Shown here: in pieces, positions 23,225 through 33,299 of the stretch
Position numbering within the stretch: the stretch's first letter is position 1
Layout: each line of letters starts with the position of its first letter
Assembly: GCA_950075865.1 (NCBI GenBank)
Contig: CATMVA010000010.1
Location: 1 to 64,000, forward strand
Reading direction: 5' to 3'
DNA from: an uncultured Oscillospiraceae bacterium
GTDB taxonomy: Bacteria; Bacillota; Clostridia; Oscillospirales; Oscillospiraceae
DNA length: 64,000 nucleotides
The notes under the pieces: model-generated
Database searches by the model: none
What the model was told of the DNA's origin: nothing
The model's input: the letters and a program-made list of their open reading frames with translations, nothing else
Program-made: the position numbers and the translations under genes

Positions 23225-23297
23225 CGCGCTCCCTCCCTTGGTTTTCTTCTATTTTAGTACAGGCGCGGGCGAAAATACATCAAGTTTTTCTTAAATC

Positions 23298-26120
23298 TCA
23301 GAGCATCTTTTTCAGATACCGCCCCGTGTAGCTGCCCTCGCAGGCGGCCACCTCCTCGGGGGTGCCGGTACAGACCACGCTGCCGCCCTTGTCGCCCCCC
23401 TCGGGACCCAGGTCGATGATGTGGTCGGCCGTCTTGATCACATCCAGGTTGTGCTCAATGACCACCACGGTATTGCCCAGGTCCGCCAGGCGCTGAAGGA
23501 CCTCGATGAGCTTCTGGACGTCGTAGCTGTGCAGACCGGTGGTGGGCTCGTCCAGGATATAGATGGTCCGGCCGGTGGCGGTGCGGGCCAGCTCGGTGGC
23601 CAGCTTTACCCGTTGGGCCTCGCCGCCCGACAGTTCGGTGGAGGGCTGGCCCAGCTTAATGTAGGAAAGGCCCACCTGGGAGAGGGTCAGCAGTTTGTTG
23701 TAGAGCTTGGGCAGGTTCTCGAAGAAGGGCAGGGCCTCGTCCACCGTCATCTCCAGAACGTCGTAGATATTCTTCCCCTTGTAGCGGACCTCCAGGGTCT
23801 CCCGGTTATAGCGCTTGCCGTGGCATACGTCGCAGGGGACATAGATGTCGGGCAGGAAGTGCATCTCGATCTTCAGCAGGCCGTCACCCTGGCAGGCCTC
23901 GCACCGGCCGCCCCGGATGTTGAAGGAGAAGCGGCCCGGCCCATAGCCCCGGGCCTTGGCGTCGTTGGTGGAGGCGAAGAGGTCCCGGATGTCGTTGAAA
24001 AGCCCGGTGTAGGTGGCCGGGTTACTGCGGGGAGTCCGGCCAATGGGGGACTGGTCGATGGCGATGACCTTGTCCAGATACTCCTCCCCCTCCAGGGCCT
24101 TGTGCTTACCGGCCCGGGTCTTGGCCCGGTTCAGGTCGGCGGCCAGCTTCTTGTAGAGGATCTCGTTGACCAGAGAGGACTTGCCCGAGCCGGAGACCCC
24201 GGTGACACAGGTGAAGGTACCCAGGGGGATGGACACGTCCACCCCCCGCAGGTTGTTCTCTGCGGCTCCACGGACCATGAGGAACTGGCCGTTCCCCTTC
24301 CGCCGCTCTTTGGGCACGGCGATCTTGAGCCGCCCCGAGAGGTAGGCCCCCGTCAGGGACTCGGGGGAGTTCATGATGTCCTCCACCGTGCCCTGGGCGA
24401 TGACGCGGCCCCCGTGGACCCCGGCGCCGGGGCCCACGTCGATGATGTGGTCGGCGGCACGCATGGTATCCTCGTCGTGCTCCACCACCAGGAGGGTGTT
24501 GCCCAGGTTCCGCAGGTGCTTCAGGGTGTCCAGCAGCTTGTCGTTGTCCCGCTGGTGAAGGCCGATGGAGGGCTCGTCCAGGATATAGAGCACCCCCATG
24601 AGGGAGGAGCCGATCTGGGTGGCCAGACGGATCCGCTGGCTCTCGCCGCCCGAGAGGGTGCCGGCGGAGCGGGAGAGGGTCAGGTATTCCAGGCCCACCG
24701 ACTGGAGGAAGTTGAGCCGGGTCTTGATCTCCTTGACGATCTGTCCGGCGATCATGGTCTTCTGCTCGGACAGGGTCAGCTTCTCCATAAAGGTCAGGGC
24801 GTCGGTCACCGACTTGTGGCAGTATGCGTCGATGTCCATATCCCCCACGGTCACCGCCAGGGACTCCCGGCGGAGCCGCTTGCCCTTGCAGTCGGGGCAG
24901 GGGCACTCCGACATGCACTCCTCCAGCTCCCGGCGCATGCCCTCGGACTGGGTCTCCCGGTAGCGGCGCTCCAGGTTGTTGCAGATCCCCTCGAAGGGCT
25001 GCATCAGGGTGCCCTGGCCGTTGGCCCGGTCGTAGGTGAGCTTCAGCTTCTCACCCTTGGTGCCGTAGAGGATCACGTCCATGACTTCGGCAGGCAGGTC
25101 CTTCACCGGGACATTAAGCTTGAAGCCGTACTTTTTAGCCAGGGCCTCGAAATACATCCGGGAGATGGAGTCCCCCTTGATATTGCTCCAGCCGCTGGCC
25201 ACAATGGCCCCGTCCATGATAGACATTTCCCTGTTGGGGATGATGCGGTCCGGGTCCACCTTGAGCTGGACCCCCAGGCCGGTACAGGTGGGGCAGGCAC
25301 CGAAGGGGTTGTTGAAGGAGAACATGCGGGGGGCCAGCTCCTCGATGGAGATGCCGCAGTCCTCGCAGGCATAGTTCTGGGAGAAGGTCAGGTCCCGGTC
25401 CTCCCCCACGATGTTCACCGTGATAAGGCCCCCGGACAGGTTGGCGCAGACCTCCACCGAGTCGGTGAGCCTCTGGGCGATATCCTCACGGATCACCAGG
25501 CGGTCCACCACGATCTCGACGCTGTGCTTCTTGTTCTTGTCCAGCTTGATCTCCTCACTGAGGTCGTAGAGGGAGCCGTCCACCCGGGCCCGGACGTAGC
25601 CCGACTTCCGGGCGTCCTCGAAGATCTTGGCGTGCTCACCCTTCTTGCCCCGGATCACCGGGGCCATGACCTGGATGCGGGTGGCCTCGGGCAGCTGGAG
25701 GATCTGGTCGATGATCTGGTCCACAGTCTGCTGCTGGATCTCCTTGCCGCAGTTGGGGCAGTGGGGGGTGCCCACCCGTGCCCACAGGAGCCGGAGGTAG
25801 TCGTAGATCTCGGTCACCGTGCCCACGGTGGACCGGGGGTTCTTGGTGGTGGTCTTCTGGTCGATGGAGATGGCCGGGGAGAGGCCGTCGATGGAATCCA
25901 CGTCGGGCTTCTCCATCTGGCCCAGGAACATGCGGGCGTAGGAGGAAAGGCTCTCCACATACCGCCGCTGGCCCTCGGCGTAGATGGTGTCAAAGGCCAG
26001 GGAGGATTTTCCCGAGCCACTGACGCCGGTGAGGACCACCAGTTTGTCCCGGGGGATGGTCACGTCCACATTCTTCAGATTGTTGGCGCGGGCGCCCTTC
26101 ACTACGATGGTATTCTGCAT
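23298..26120 (-). CDS. uvrA: UvrABC system protein A
   Basis: The 940-aa protein is full length. It has two ABC ATPase modules, each with [10 protein letters not shown] and LSGGE signatures, a UvrB-binding/insertion region, and zinc-finger cysteine pairs (CPCPDC and CEACQGDG...CDVCHGKRY). As a dimer it finds bulky DNA lesions and loads UvrB for nucleotide excision repair. uvrB lies about 2 kb upstream on the same strand, separated by three other genes. No LexA box was seen directly before uvrA. Confidence 0.97.
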   Translation of the reverse strand: MQNTIVVKGARANNLKNVDVTIPRDKLVVLTGVSGSGKSSLAFDTIYAEGQRRYVESLSSYARMFLGQMEKPDVDSIDGLSPAISIDQKTTTKNPRSTVGTVTEIYDYLRLLWARVGTPHCPNCGKEIQQQTVDQIIDQILQLPEATRIQVMAPVIRGKKGEHAKIFEDARKSGYVRARVDGSLYDLSEEIKLDKNKKHSVEIVVDRLVIREDIAQRLTDSVEVCANLSGGLITVNIVGEDRDLTFSQNYACEDCGISIEELAPRMFSFNNPFGACPTCTGLGVQLKVDPDRIIPNREMSIMDGAIVASGWSNIKGDSISRMYFEALAKKYGFKLNVPVKDLPAEVMDVILYGTKGEKLKLTYDRANGQGTLMQPFEGICNNLERRYRETQSEGMRRELEECMSECPCPDCKGKRLRRESLAVTVGDMDIDAYCHKSVTDALTFMEKLTLSEQKTMIAGQIVKEIKTRLNFLQSVGLEYLTLSRSAGTLSGGESQRIRLATQIGSSLMGVLYILDEPSIGLHQRDNDKLLDTLKHLRNLGNTLLVVEHDEDTMRAADHIIDVGPGAGVHGGRVIAQGTVEDIMNSPESLTGAYLSGRLKIAVPKERRKGNGQFLMVRGAAENNLRGVDVSIPLGTFTCVTGVSGSGKSSLVNEILYKKLAADLNRAKTRAGKHKALEGEEYLDKVIAIDQSPIGRTPRSNPATYTGLFNDIRDLFASTNDAKARGYGPGRFSFNIRGGRCEACQGDGLLKIEMHFLPDIYVPCDVCHGKRYNRETLEVRYKGKNIYDVLEMTVDEALPFFENLPKLYNKLLTLSQVGLSYIKLGQPSTELSGGEAQRVKLATELARTATGRTIYILDEPTTGLHSYDVQKLIEVLQRLADLGNTVVVIEHNLDVIKTADHIIDLGPEGGDKGGSVVCTGTPEEVAACEGSYTGRYLKKML

Positions 26121-26170
26121 GGGAATTCTCCTTTGTATCCCTTGGGGTTTCGTTTGAATCGGGGGTATCT

Positions 26171-26557
26171 TTATGCTTCCTCCGCCAGCTCCTTCTGGAT
26201 ATACTTGGGCAGTTTTTCCAGGATCAGGCGGTAGGAGTCGTCGCAGAGCTCCCGCACTAGTTCGTCAGGAAGGGCTCCATCCAGCAGCACGGCGATCCAG
26301 GTCTTTTTGTCGCAATAGAAGCCGGGGAGGATATCGGGGAACTCGGCCCGGAGGAGCTCGGCGCGGCGGGGGTCGCACTTCAGGTTCACCAGAGTATGGC
26401 CGTTGTACCGCTCGTCCTTCATTCCCACGGGCTTGCAGATGGCGGCAAAGAGCTTGTCCCGCAACATGTAGCGGTCCCAGCCCCACTCCACCTTGAAGTC
26501 GTGCCCGGCGCCGGGCTTGGCCAGCAGGTATCGGTCCAGATCTTTCAGGTCTGTCAT
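26171..26557 (-). CDS. MmcQ/YjbR-family protein
   Basis: The 128-aa protein contains [20 protein letters not shown] and [24 protein letters not shown], then [25 protein letters not shown], the MmcQ/YjbR (CyaY-like fold) signature. Function is not established for the family. It stands 15 bp after ybaK and 50 bp before uvrA in the same direction. Confidence 0.88.
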   Translation of the reverse strand: MTDLKDLDRYLLAKPGAGHDFKVEWGWDRYMLRDKLFAAICKPVGMKDERYNGHTLVNLKCDPRRAELLRAEFPDILPGFYCDKKTWIAVLLDGALPDELVRELCDDSYRLILEKLPKYIQKELAEEA

Positions 26558-26572
26558 GACAAAAACCTCCTT

Positions 26573-27058
26573 TTACACGGTCAGGTCGGTGGTGGCGCCC
26601 CCGGTCAGGGACAGCAAAGCGGCCGGAGATGTCTCAATCTGCACGCCGATCTTGCCGGCGGAGACCAGAATGGTATCAAAAAGTTCTGCTGTCTCGTCAA
26701 ACACGGTGGGAAAGGGCTTTTTCATGCCGAGGGGGGAACAGCCGCCGTGGACATAGCCGGTGAGGGGAAGCAGCTCCTTCTGGGGCAGCATATTGACAGA
26801 CTTCTCCCCCACCGCTTTGGCCGCCTTTTTCAGATCCAGGGTATCCTCCACCGGGATGTCAAAGACATAATGGGCACCGCTGGAGCCCTTTGCCACCAAG
26901 GTTTTGAATACTTGAGCCGGATCCCTCCCCACCAGGCGGGCCACGGTGGCACCGTCGGGGGCAGCCTCCCCCACCGGGTAGGTGTGGGCGGCGTAGGCCA
27001 CCCCCTGCTGCTCCAGGAGCCGCATCACATTGGTCTTTTCGTCCTTCTGCTTTGCCAT
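26573..27058 (-). CDS. ybaK: Cys-tRNA(Pro)/Cys-tRNA(Cys) deacylase, YbaK type
   Basis: The 161-aa protein is one YbaK/EbsC editing domain, with YAAHTYPVGEAAPDGATVARLVGRDPAQVFKTL and GYVHGGCSPLGMKK. It hydrolyses Cys mischarged on tRNA-Pro in trans. The ATG is separated by one base from the stop of the upstream peptidase gene, indicating coupling. Confidence 0.92.
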   Translation of the reverse strand: MAKQKDEKTNVMRLLEQQGVAYAAHTYPVGEAAPDGATVARLVGRDPAQVFKTLVAKGSSGAHYVFDIPVEDTLDLKKAAKAVGEKSVNMLPQKELLPLTGYVHGGCSPLGMKKPFPTVFDETAELFDTILVSAGKIGVQIETSPAALLSLTGGATTDLTV

Positions 27059-27059
27059 G

Positions 27060-28004
27060 TCAGGCCTCCAGCTCCTTGGCCAGATCCAGGCAGCCGCACC
27101 GGAGCAGCTCGATGTTCTCCTCCATAAAAACGGTATCCTTACTGGTGTGGATCCTGTCCATGTAGTAAAATTTTTTCTTTTTCAGGGCACAGACGCCGCA
27201 GGCCCGCTTGAAGGAGACGTTATCCGAAGGGTAGATCCCGCCGCCCCGGTAAACCTCCACCTCTTTGCCCCCAAGGGGTATAAACGCTTTTTCAATGGTC
27301 TGCAGGGTCTTCTCGTCCTTCCGCAGGATCTTGGTGGGAAAGAACTGGATGGACTCCCCGTTGGACACGCAGTCGAAGTTGAGGACCAAGGTCTCCTGTT
27401 TGACCCGTTTCCGCTTGGAGGCAAAGTTGGCCGAGCCCAGCATACCCCGCTCCTCGTTGTCGAAGAACACCAGGCACACCTTGTCCCGGTCCTCGGGGAG
27501 CAGGGTGAGGGCTGTCTCCAGCAAGGTGATGACCCCGGAAGTGTTGTCGTTGGCGGTATGCTTGTTGGCCTTGCCGAAAAACATCCACCAGACAAAAAAG
27601 CCGCACAGGACTACCGACACCAAGGACATGATCAGAGGGAGAAGGTCCCGCCCTCCCATAGCCCGGACCACCGAAAGTGTGATCCCCTCGGCAACGGCGA
27701 TCATGGCGAAAAAGACCACGCAGATCAAGGCCTGAAAGGCAACGTAGATCCCCGCGTTCCGGGGGGTGATAAAGTTGGGGAAGGGCAGCACCGCCTGGGT
27801 GTCATAGTGGGCAGTATAAAGGACTTTGGCCCTCTCCGGGTCCCCGGCGATCACATTGTGCCCCGCGAAGAAGCTGCCCTCCTCCCGAACGGTCCAACCG
27901 GCGGCCTCCAACTCTTTGGTGAGCCAAGCACGGAAGGCCCGCTTCTCTTTGGAGGATTTGCGGACCTGAATTTCCTCCAAAACTTTTTTCGATTGTGGGG
28001 TCAT
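27060..28004 (-). CDS. M28-family metallopeptidase with two inserted membrane helices
   Basis: The 314-aa protein starts at MTPQSKKVLEEI, after GAAGGA. Metal-binding motifs of M28 aminopeptidases are visible: YTAHYD near residue 70, NDNTSG near 150 and FFDNEERG near 180, then the late IHTSKD. Two hydrophobic helices (about 90-112 and 120-142) interrupt the domain between the first and second metal ligands, so it is probably membrane-anchored. The substrate is unknown. Confidence 0.8.
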   Translation of the reverse strand: MTPQSKKVLEEIQVRKSSKEKRAFRAWLTKELEAAGWTVREEGSFFAGHNVIAGDPERAKVLYTAHYDTQAVLPFPNFITPRNAGIYVAFQALICVVFFAMIAVAEGITLSVVRAMGGRDLLPLIMSLVSVVLCGFFVWWMFFGKANKHTANDNTSGVITLLETALTLLPEDRDKVCLVFFDNEERGMLGSANFASKRKRVKQETLVLNFDCVSNGESIQFFPTKILRKDEKTLQTIEKAFIPLGGKEVEVYRGGGIYPSDNVSFKRACGVCALKKKKFYYMDRIHTSKDTVFMEENIELLRCGCLDLAKELEA

Positions 28005-28054
28005 ACGGCATCCTTCTTTCTCTGGGAAGTTCGGATCGGTAGAACATGGGCACA

Positions 28055-28085
28055 CGGGCCGATGGGGGCATCGGCCCTACAGGGC
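28055..28085. repeat. REP-like hairpin at the uvrB 3' end
   Basis: GGGCCGATG (28056-28064) pairs with CATCGGCCC (28069-28077), followed by CCTAC, ending one base before the uvrB stop codon. Same design as the units at 20001-20108 and 58466-58500. Confidence 0.65.
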
Positions 28086-28086
28086 G

Positions 28087-30057
28087 TTATTGTTTTCCCC
28101 GGAGCTCGATGATGCGGTCCCGGAGGACGGCGGCGTACTCGAACTCCAGCCGTTTCGACGCTTCCTTCATTTCCTTCTCCAGCTTGGCCACCGCGTCCTC
28201 CAGCTCCTTCTTGGACATGTTGTTCTTCAGACGCACCGCCTTGGCGGCTTCCTCCTCCCGGTCGGCCAGGTTCACTACGTCCCGGACACTCTTGATGATG
28301 GTCTTGGGCACGATGCCATTTTCCTGGTTGTAGGCGTCCTGCTTCTTCCGCCTTCTCTCAGTCTCCCCGATAGCGGCCATCATGGAGGGAGTCATCTTGT
28401 CGGCGTACATGATAACAAGGCCGTCGGCGTTCCGGGCGGCCCGGCCGATGGTCTGGATAAGGGAGGTCTCAGAGCGGAGGAAGCCCTCCTTGTCGGCGTC
28501 CAGAATAGCCACCAGGGACACCTCGGGCAGGTCCAGTCCCTCCCGCAGGAGGTTGATGCCCACCAGCACATCGTAGGTGCCCAGGCGCAGATCCCGGATG
28601 ATCTCCTGCCGCTCCATGGTATCCACATCGTGGTGCATATACTGGACCTTCACCCCGGCATTCCGGAGGTAGGCGGTGAGATCCTCTGCCATCTTCTTGG
28701 TGAGCGTGGTGACCAGCACCCGCTCCCCTCTCCCAGCGCGCTCGTTGATCTCTCCCAGCAGGTCGTCGATCTGGCCCTCCACGGGCCGGACCTCCACCCG
28801 GGGATCCAGCAGTCCGGTGGGCCGGATGACCTGCTCCACCGTCTGGCCCGAGCGGCTGCGCTCGTACTCTCCGGGGGTGGCCGAGACGTAGATGACCTGG
28901 TTGAGCCGCTGCTCGAACTCCTCGAACTTCAAAGGCCGGTTATCAAAGGCGCAGGGCAGGCGGAAACCGTAGTCGATGAGGGTGGTCTTACGGGCGTGGT
29001 CCCCGTTATACATGGCGTGGACCTGGGGCAGGGTCACATGACTCTCATCGATGAACAGAAGAAAGTCCTTGGGGAAGTAGTCGATGAGGGTCATGGGGGC
29101 CGAGCCGACCGGACGGCCGGCAATGACCCTGGAATAGTTCTCGATGCCCGAGCAGAAGCCCAGCTCCTGGAGCATCTCCACATCGTACATGGTCCGCTGC
29201 TTGATGCGCTGGGCTTCCACCAGCATATTGTTGCTCTCGAAGAAGGCCACCCGCTCCTCCATCTCCCGGTAGATCTCCTGGATGGCGGCGGCCATCTTCT
29301 CCCGGGGGGTGATATAGTGGCTGGCGGGGTAGATGGGGATGTGCTCCAGGCGGCGGATCACCTCCCCGGTGACCACGTTGATCTCGCTCAACCGGTCGAT
29401 CTCGTCCCCGAAGAACTCCACCCGGATGGCCGTGTCCCGCCAGTAGGCGGGCCAGACCTCGATGGTGTCTCCCCGGACCCGGAACATGTTGCGCTCCCAA
29501 GCGATGTCGTTGCGCTCGTACCGGTCCTCCACCAGGCGGCGCATCAGCTCCTCCCGCTTCAGCTCCTCTCCCACCCGGAGGGGGATCATCATATGGGCAT
29601 AGTCGTCAGGCTCACCCAGGCCGTAGATGCAGGAGACCGAGGACACCACGATCACATCCCGCCGCTCAATGAGGGAGGCGGTGGCCGAGAGCCGCAGGCG
29701 GTCGATCTCGTCGTTCACCGAGGAATCCTTCTCGATGAAGGTGTCAGTGTGGGGGATATAGGCCTCGGGCTGGTAGTAATCGTAGTAGGACACGAAATAC
29801 TCCACCGCGTTGTTGGGGAAAAACTCCTTGAACTCGGCGCAGAGCTGGGCGGCCAGGGTCTTGTTGTGGGCCAGCACCAGAGTAGGCCGCTGGACCTTCT
29901 CAATGACCTTTGCCATGGTGAAGGTCTTGCCCGAGCCGGTGACGCCCAGAAGGGTCTGCTCGGAAAGGCCGTTCTCCACGCCGGCCGCCAGGGCCTCGAT
30001 GGCCTGGGGCTGATCCCCGCTGGGCTCAAAGGGACTGATTACTTTGAATTCAGACAT
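28087..30057 (-). CDS. uvrB: UvrABC system protein B
   Basis: The 656-aa protein starts at [14 protein letters not shown], after GGGAGGAG. The helicase fold has Walker [13 protein letters not shown], the beta-hairpin region [13 protein letters not shown], and DESHVTLPQ; the C-terminal UvrC-binding helix pair is at about 620-656. It receives damage from UvrA and recruits UvrC. The promoter contains a LexA-like box. An upstream in-frame extension lacks a ribosome site. Confidence 0.97.
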   Translation of the reverse strand: MSEFKVISPFEPSGDQPQAIEALAAGVENGLSEQTLLGVTGSGKTFTMAKVIEKVQRPTLVLAHNKTLAAQLCAEFKEFFPNNAVEYFVSYYDYYQPEAYIPHTDTFIEKDSSVNDEIDRLRLSATASLIERRDVIVVSSVSCIYGLGEPDDYAHMMIPLRVGEELKREELMRRLVEDRYERNDIAWERNMFRVRGDTIEVWPAYWRDTAIRVEFFGDEIDRLSEINVVTGEVIRRLEHIPIYPASHYITPREKMAAAIQEIYREMEERVAFFESNNMLVEAQRIKQRTMYDVEMLQELGFCSGIENYSRVIAGRPVGSAPMTLIDYFPKDFLLFIDESHVTLPQVHAMYNGDHARKTTLIDYGFRLPCAFDNRPLKFEEFEQRLNQVIYVSATPGEYERSRSGQTVEQVIRPTGLLDPRVEVRPVEGQIDDLLGEINERAGRGERVLVTTLTKKMAEDLTAYLRNAGVKVQYMHHDVDTMERQEIIRDLRLGTYDVLVGINLLREGLDLPEVSLVAILDADKEGFLRSETSLIQTIGRAARNADGLVIMYADKMTPSMMAAIGETERRRKKQDAYNQENGIVPKTIIKSVRDVVNLADREEEAAKAVRLKNNMSKKELEDAVAKLEKEMKEASKRLEFEYAAVLRDRIIELRGKQ

Positions 30058-30089
30058 GGCCGCTCCTCCCTTCCGCCATAGGCAGAGAT

Positions 30090-30118
30090 ATTGTATCAAA
30101 ACATTTGTTCGATTGCAA
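30090..30118 (-). promoter_or_regulatory. uvrB promoter with embedded LexA (SOS) box
   Basis: On the minus strand: TTGCAA (30113-30118), a 17-base spacer and TACAAT (30090-30095). The spacer holds CGAAC-AAAT-GTTTT (30098-30111), 8 of 10 matches to the Gram-positive LexA/DinR box CGAAC-N4-GTTCG. Placement between -35 and -10 would block RNA polymerase until the SOS response. Confidence 0.75.
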
Positions 30119-30124
30119 GGGGTA

Positions 30125-30817
30125 TTACAAATTTTCCTTCCTGCCGAAATAGAGAAGGCCGCTGTCCCGCATGGAGACCATATCGCCATCCGCGAAGATC
30201 ACATGGTCCACCAGCTCGATGTTCACCGTCCCCAGGACCTTTGCCAGGTATTGGGTAGTGGACTTGTCGGCGTCGGATGGCACCGCCAGGCCGGAAGGGT
30301 GGTTGTGGGCCAGTACCACCCGGGAGGCATTGAGGGAGAGGGCGGCCTCCATCACGCTCCGGACGGTGACCTCGGAGGCGTTCACGTTCCCCTCCCCCAC
30401 CTTCCGGACCCCCAGCGCCTTTCCCTTCCCGTCCATACACAGGAGAAAGATCAGCTCGCTCCGGGCGCCGAAGAAGCTGCTCTCCAGCTGCTCGCAGATG
30501 TCCTTCGTGCTCCGCACGATGTTGTCCACCCTGGTCCGGTCGGACAGGTAGCGGCCGGCGGCCTCCTTCACCCCCTTCAGGAGGGAGACGGTGTGTTCCC
30601 CCACGCCGGGGACCTTCAAAAGCTCCTCCGGGGAGGCATCCAGCACCCCGGCAAAGGAACCGAAGCGGTCCATCAGCAGGTGGGCAGTGGGGTTGGTGTC
30701 GCTCCGGGGACTGGCATAAAACAGGAGGAGCTCCAGAAGCTTGTGGTCCGGGAAGGAATCGGGCCGAGACAGGAATTCCCCCTTGAAACGCCGGCGATGG
30801 CCATCGTGAATGGACAT
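30125..30817 (-). CDS. radC: RadC-family JAB/MPN-domain protein
   Basis: The 230-aa protein starts at [13 protein letters not shown], after GAGGAGGGG. An N-terminal helix-hairpin-helix-like region with [12 protein letters not shown] precedes the MPN domain, whose zinc motif ends in [16 protein letters not shown] (JAMM-type HxHx8-10D). Despite the name, a repair role is not established. It precedes uvrB, which has its own SOS promoter. Confidence 0.92.
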   Translation of the reverse strand: MSIHDGHRRRFKGEFLSRPDSFPDHKLLELLLFYASPRSDTNPTAHLLMDRFGSFAGVLDASPEELLKVPGVGEHTVSLLKGVKEAAGRYLSDRTRVDNIVRSTKDICEQLESSFFGARSELIFLLCMDGKGKALGVRKVGEGNVNASEVTVRSVMEAALSLNASRVVLAHNHPSGLAVPSDADKSTTQYLAKVLGTVNIELVDHVIFADGDMVSMRDSGLLYFGRKENL

Positions 30818-31004
30818 AGGCTTCCCCTCCTCTTTCTCTATAATGTGGTGAAATATTATATCATTTTCCCCTGTCTTTCGCAAGAGCCGATCCCCAGTAC
30901 AAAATCCAGGGCAGGTCGGAAACAGGCTCTGCCGTCCCCGTTCTCACCTTTTCCCCCGGAGGAGCGTAGAATGACCTGAAGCGGGCAGAAAGGAGGGATC
31001 GGGT

Positions 31005-31418
31005 ATGCGTGGAGGGGATCCAGACGGCTCCGCCCTGAACACAGTCAACACCTCCATCATGTTCCTGGTTCTTTTGGTCCTGAGCATCCTCCTCTCTCTC
31101 AAGGCTGTTCTGATACAGCGGGACGCCCTCTGTGCCACAGCAGCGGGCAGGGACACGGAAAGTCTGCCCTCCCCCCTTCCCTTCCAGTGTATATCAGGTG
31201 CCATCGCCATCGGAGCTCTGGGCTATTTCTTTTCCCTGGCCCTCAGGGCTTGGAGCGATGCCTGTCAGGAGGATTCGGCGGAGGCAGTCTGTCTTTCCCG
31301 GGTAAACCTGTGGGCCTCCCTGTTTGTACTAGCCGCCTCCGTTTTGCGGTTTTTGGCCCTGACTGCCGCCAAGCAGGGATCGGAGGAATTTTCTATGGAT
31401 GATGAGCTGCCCGCGTAG
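31005..31418 (+). CDS. Small membrane protein of unknown function
   Basis: The 137-aa protein has an ATG after AAAGGAGGG. Three hydrophobic helices are visible (about 17-38, 63-82 and 101-121). No family is recognised. It lies 14 bp upstream of the CwlJ-like gene on the same strand, so it may belong to a spore-germination transcript. Confidence 0.65.
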   Translation: MRGGDPDGSALNTVNTSIMFLVLLVLSILLSLKAVLIQRDALCATAAGRDTESLPSPLPFQCISGAIAIGALGYFFSLALRAWSDACQEDSAEAVCLSRVNLWASLFVLAASVLRFLALTAAKQGSEEFSMDDELPA

Positions 31419-31432
31419 GAAGGAGTGAGACA

Positions 31433-31867
31433 ATGGCATATTCCGACCTGGAGTGTCTGGCCCGCATCATCCAGTGCGAAGCCGGAGGCGAGGGAGAAAA
31501 CGGGATGAAAGCGGTGGCCAGCGTGGTCATGAACAGGGTCAATGTGACCTACGGCGAGTACGCCAAATACAAAACCGTACGCCAGGTGGTCTTTCAACCC
31601 CGGCAGTTCGTCTGTGCCATGGAGACCGTAGACGGTAAATACAACGCCCAGAACATCTATAACATGTCCCTGGAACAGATCCACTGGGACATTGCCGAGT
31701 GGGCCATGGCCGGACACCGGCTGACCAACCTGGGTACCGCTCTGTGGTTCTTTAACCCCTATAGCCCCGAGTGCCGGGCCAATTTCCCATCCAAGGTGGG
31801 GACCTTTGCAGTGCGGATCGGCAACCACTGCTTCTATAATCCCACCGACGCTTATGCCGATACTTAA
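31433..31867 (+). CDS. CwlJ/SleB-type cortex hydrolase (single domain)
   Basis: The 144-aa protein is just the Hydrolase_2 domain: LARIIQCEAGGEGENGMKAVASVVMNRV with the predicted catalytic Glu, then QFVCAM and WFFNPYSP. It lacks a signal peptide and wall-binding domain, which fits CwlJ (made in the mother cell) rather than SleB. The next gene is GerQ-like, and CwlJ needs GerQ in Bacillus, supporting this call. Confidence 0.82.
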   Translation: MAYSDLECLARIIQCEAGGEGENGMKAVASVVMNRVNVTYGEYAKYKTVRQVVFQPRQFVCAMETVDGKYNAQNIYNMSLEQIHWDIAEWAMAGHRLTNLGTALWFFNPYSPECRANFPSKVGTFAVRIGNHCFYNPTDAYADT

Positions 31868-31885
31868 AAGGAGGTATTCATCCCT

Positions 31886-32392
31886 ATGGCAAGATCCTAT
31901 CCCGAAAACGCCCAAATGGGCATCACCACGCCCCCTATTCAGAACTTCAACACCCCAGCCATGGAAGGCTCTATGCAACAGTTTCTGGCCGACAACATCG
32001 GCCAGTATGTGGTGGTGGAGTTCCTGGTCGGCACCAATGAGCTGACCGCCAAGGCCGGGGTCCTCTACGCCGTAGGCACCAGCGTGGTCACCCTTTACCA
32101 AGAGCTGACCCAGACCTATGTTACCTGCGACATGTTCTCTATCAAGTTTGTCACCTTCTACCTCCCCGGCCACCGGCCCTGGCAGGTAAATTTCCCCATG
32201 TCCCAAGAGAGCGCTGTCCCCAGCCAGTGGCCTACCACCCCGCTCCCCGGAGCCATGGCCACCCCCGCCCCCGGCTTCGCCGGCTCCATGGCGGCGCCGG
32301 GACAGTGGAGCGGCAGCGGGCAGGACTTCGCTGTGCAGGGCGGCTGCGTCGGCGGCAACTGCGGCGGCGGGGCCACCCAGTCCTGGGGGTAA
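31886..32392 (+). CDS. GerQ-like spore coat protein
   Basis: The 168-aa protein has a central conserved domain (about 35-95) with QYVVVEFLVGTNELTAKAG and VCDMFSIKFVTFY-like strands, and a Pro/Gly/Met-rich low-complexity tail ending in a Cys-Gly cluster (CVGGNCGGG). It follows the CwlJ-like gene by 18 bp with AAAAGGAGG. The partner and domain shape suggest the coat protein needed to place CwlJ; overall similarity to GerQ is my judgement, not computed. Confidence 0.6.
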   Translation: MARSYPENAQMGITTPPIQNFNTPAMEGSMQQFLADNIGQYVVVEFLVGTNELTAKAGVLYAVGTSVVTLYQELTQTYVTCDMFSIKFVTFYLPGHRPWQVNFPMSQESAVPSQWPTTPLPGAMATPAPGFAGSMAAPGQWSGSGQDFAVQGGCVGGNCGGGATQSWG

Positions 32393-32404
32393 ACCCTCCA
32401 AACC

Positions 32405-32438
32405 AGACCCGGACCTTTTGCGGTCCGGGTCTTATTTT
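32405..32438 (+). terminator. Terminator after the cwlJ-gerQ-like pair
   Basis: An 11-bp stem (32405-32415 with 32422-32432), a TTTTGC loop and then TTATTTT. Confidence 0.88.
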
Positions 32439-32492
32439 GGGATTGACGGGGACGGGAAAATATGATACACTTTCTTCTCGGAAACAGCGTAT

Positions 32493-32568
32493 GCTGCTGT
32501 GGCTCAGTTGGTAGAGCAGCTGATTCGTAATCAGCAGGTCGCCGGTTCAAGTCCGGCCAGCAGCTCCA
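32493..32568 (+). tRNA. tRNA-Thr (anticodon CGT)
   Basis: The 76-nt cloverleaf is complete. The acceptor stem GCTGCTG pairs with CAGCAGC, followed by discriminator T and an encoded CCA (32566-32568). The D arm is GCTC...GAGC. The anticodon stem GCTGA/TCAGC holds the loop TTCGTAA with anticodon CGT, reading ACG threonine codons. The T arm contains GGTTCAAGTCC. A terminator follows at once. Confidence 0.97.
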
Positions 32569-32608
32569 AAAAAGCGGTGAAAATCCTTTGATTTTCACCG
32601 CTTTTTCA
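32569..32608. terminator. Terminator after tRNA-Thr (bidirectional)
   Basis: A perfect 15-bp stem (32570-32584 with 32591-32605) with A-rich and T-rich flanks. It also lies at the 3' end of the minus-strand LysR remnant. Confidence 0.9.
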
Positions 32609-33295
32609 ATTTTTCTCCGGGTTCTTGCCCGGCGTTCTGTCTTCTTACCGCTTGATCTTCCCCGGTCTCCTGCTCCTTGATCTTCCGGGCCACCTGAAAG
32701 AATGGCTGGTAGACCTCGTACATCTCCGCCCGACAGGCAAAGCCCAGATCGGTCCCCATATCAAAATCCAGGGGTGCGGAAAAGAAAGCGGGAAAGGTGT
32801 GCACTACATCTTCATTCATTAAAGCGATGGCCCCAGTATTACAGGCCTCCAGAATGTCATGCCGCTCAGCCTTAATGCGGATAAAGTGGGTATGAAGCCC
32901 CGTGTTCTCCACATAGAGCTGGAGCTGCCGCATCAGGTGGGGCGCGTTGGTGCCCACGGTGCAGTGGTCCAGATCCTCCACCACCAGTAATTTTTTCCCG
33001 GCCAGCGGGTGGTTCGGATGCATAATACACCAGGTACGTATGCGCAGGAATTTTTCAAAGCGGATAGTCTTGGGGTGATAACCGCTCAGAGTAAAATGCT
33101 GAATGATGTCATACTCCAGATTCAGAAGCCCGCTGAGCTGTTCCTCCGGGAGCTCCTGACAGGGGATATACTGGATATCAAAATGGTTGGGCGTGTCCCG
33201 GATATACCGCTCACAAACCCGCTCCACAAACTGGGGAACCACCAGCCCGGCATACATGGGAATGCGGATGACCCTCTCCGCCCGATTTACAAGGC
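32595..33295 (-). pseudogene. LysR-type regulator remnant lacking its DNA-binding domain
   Basis: The frame encodes the effector-binding half of a LysR regulator, from about RIPMYAGLVVPQFVERV to a charged C-terminus. The N-terminal winged helix-turn-helix is absent. The first about 17 codons of the open frame (33296-33344) come from antisense flavoprotein sequence. A deletion near 33300 removed the HTH, the intergenic promoter region and the start of the divergent reductase gene. Even if translated, it could not bind DNA in the usual way. Confidence 0.82.
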
Positions 33296-33299
33296 GGCA

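Noticed and set aside
23421-26234. A 937-codon open frame on the plus strand opposite uvrA
   Set aside because: It is an antisense shadow of the GC-rich uvrA gene: low-complexity Gly/His/Leu composition, no domain, no ribosome site, while uvrA is fully conserved on the other strand. The same applies to the long plus-strand frames opposite uvrB, recD2 and the ATPase.
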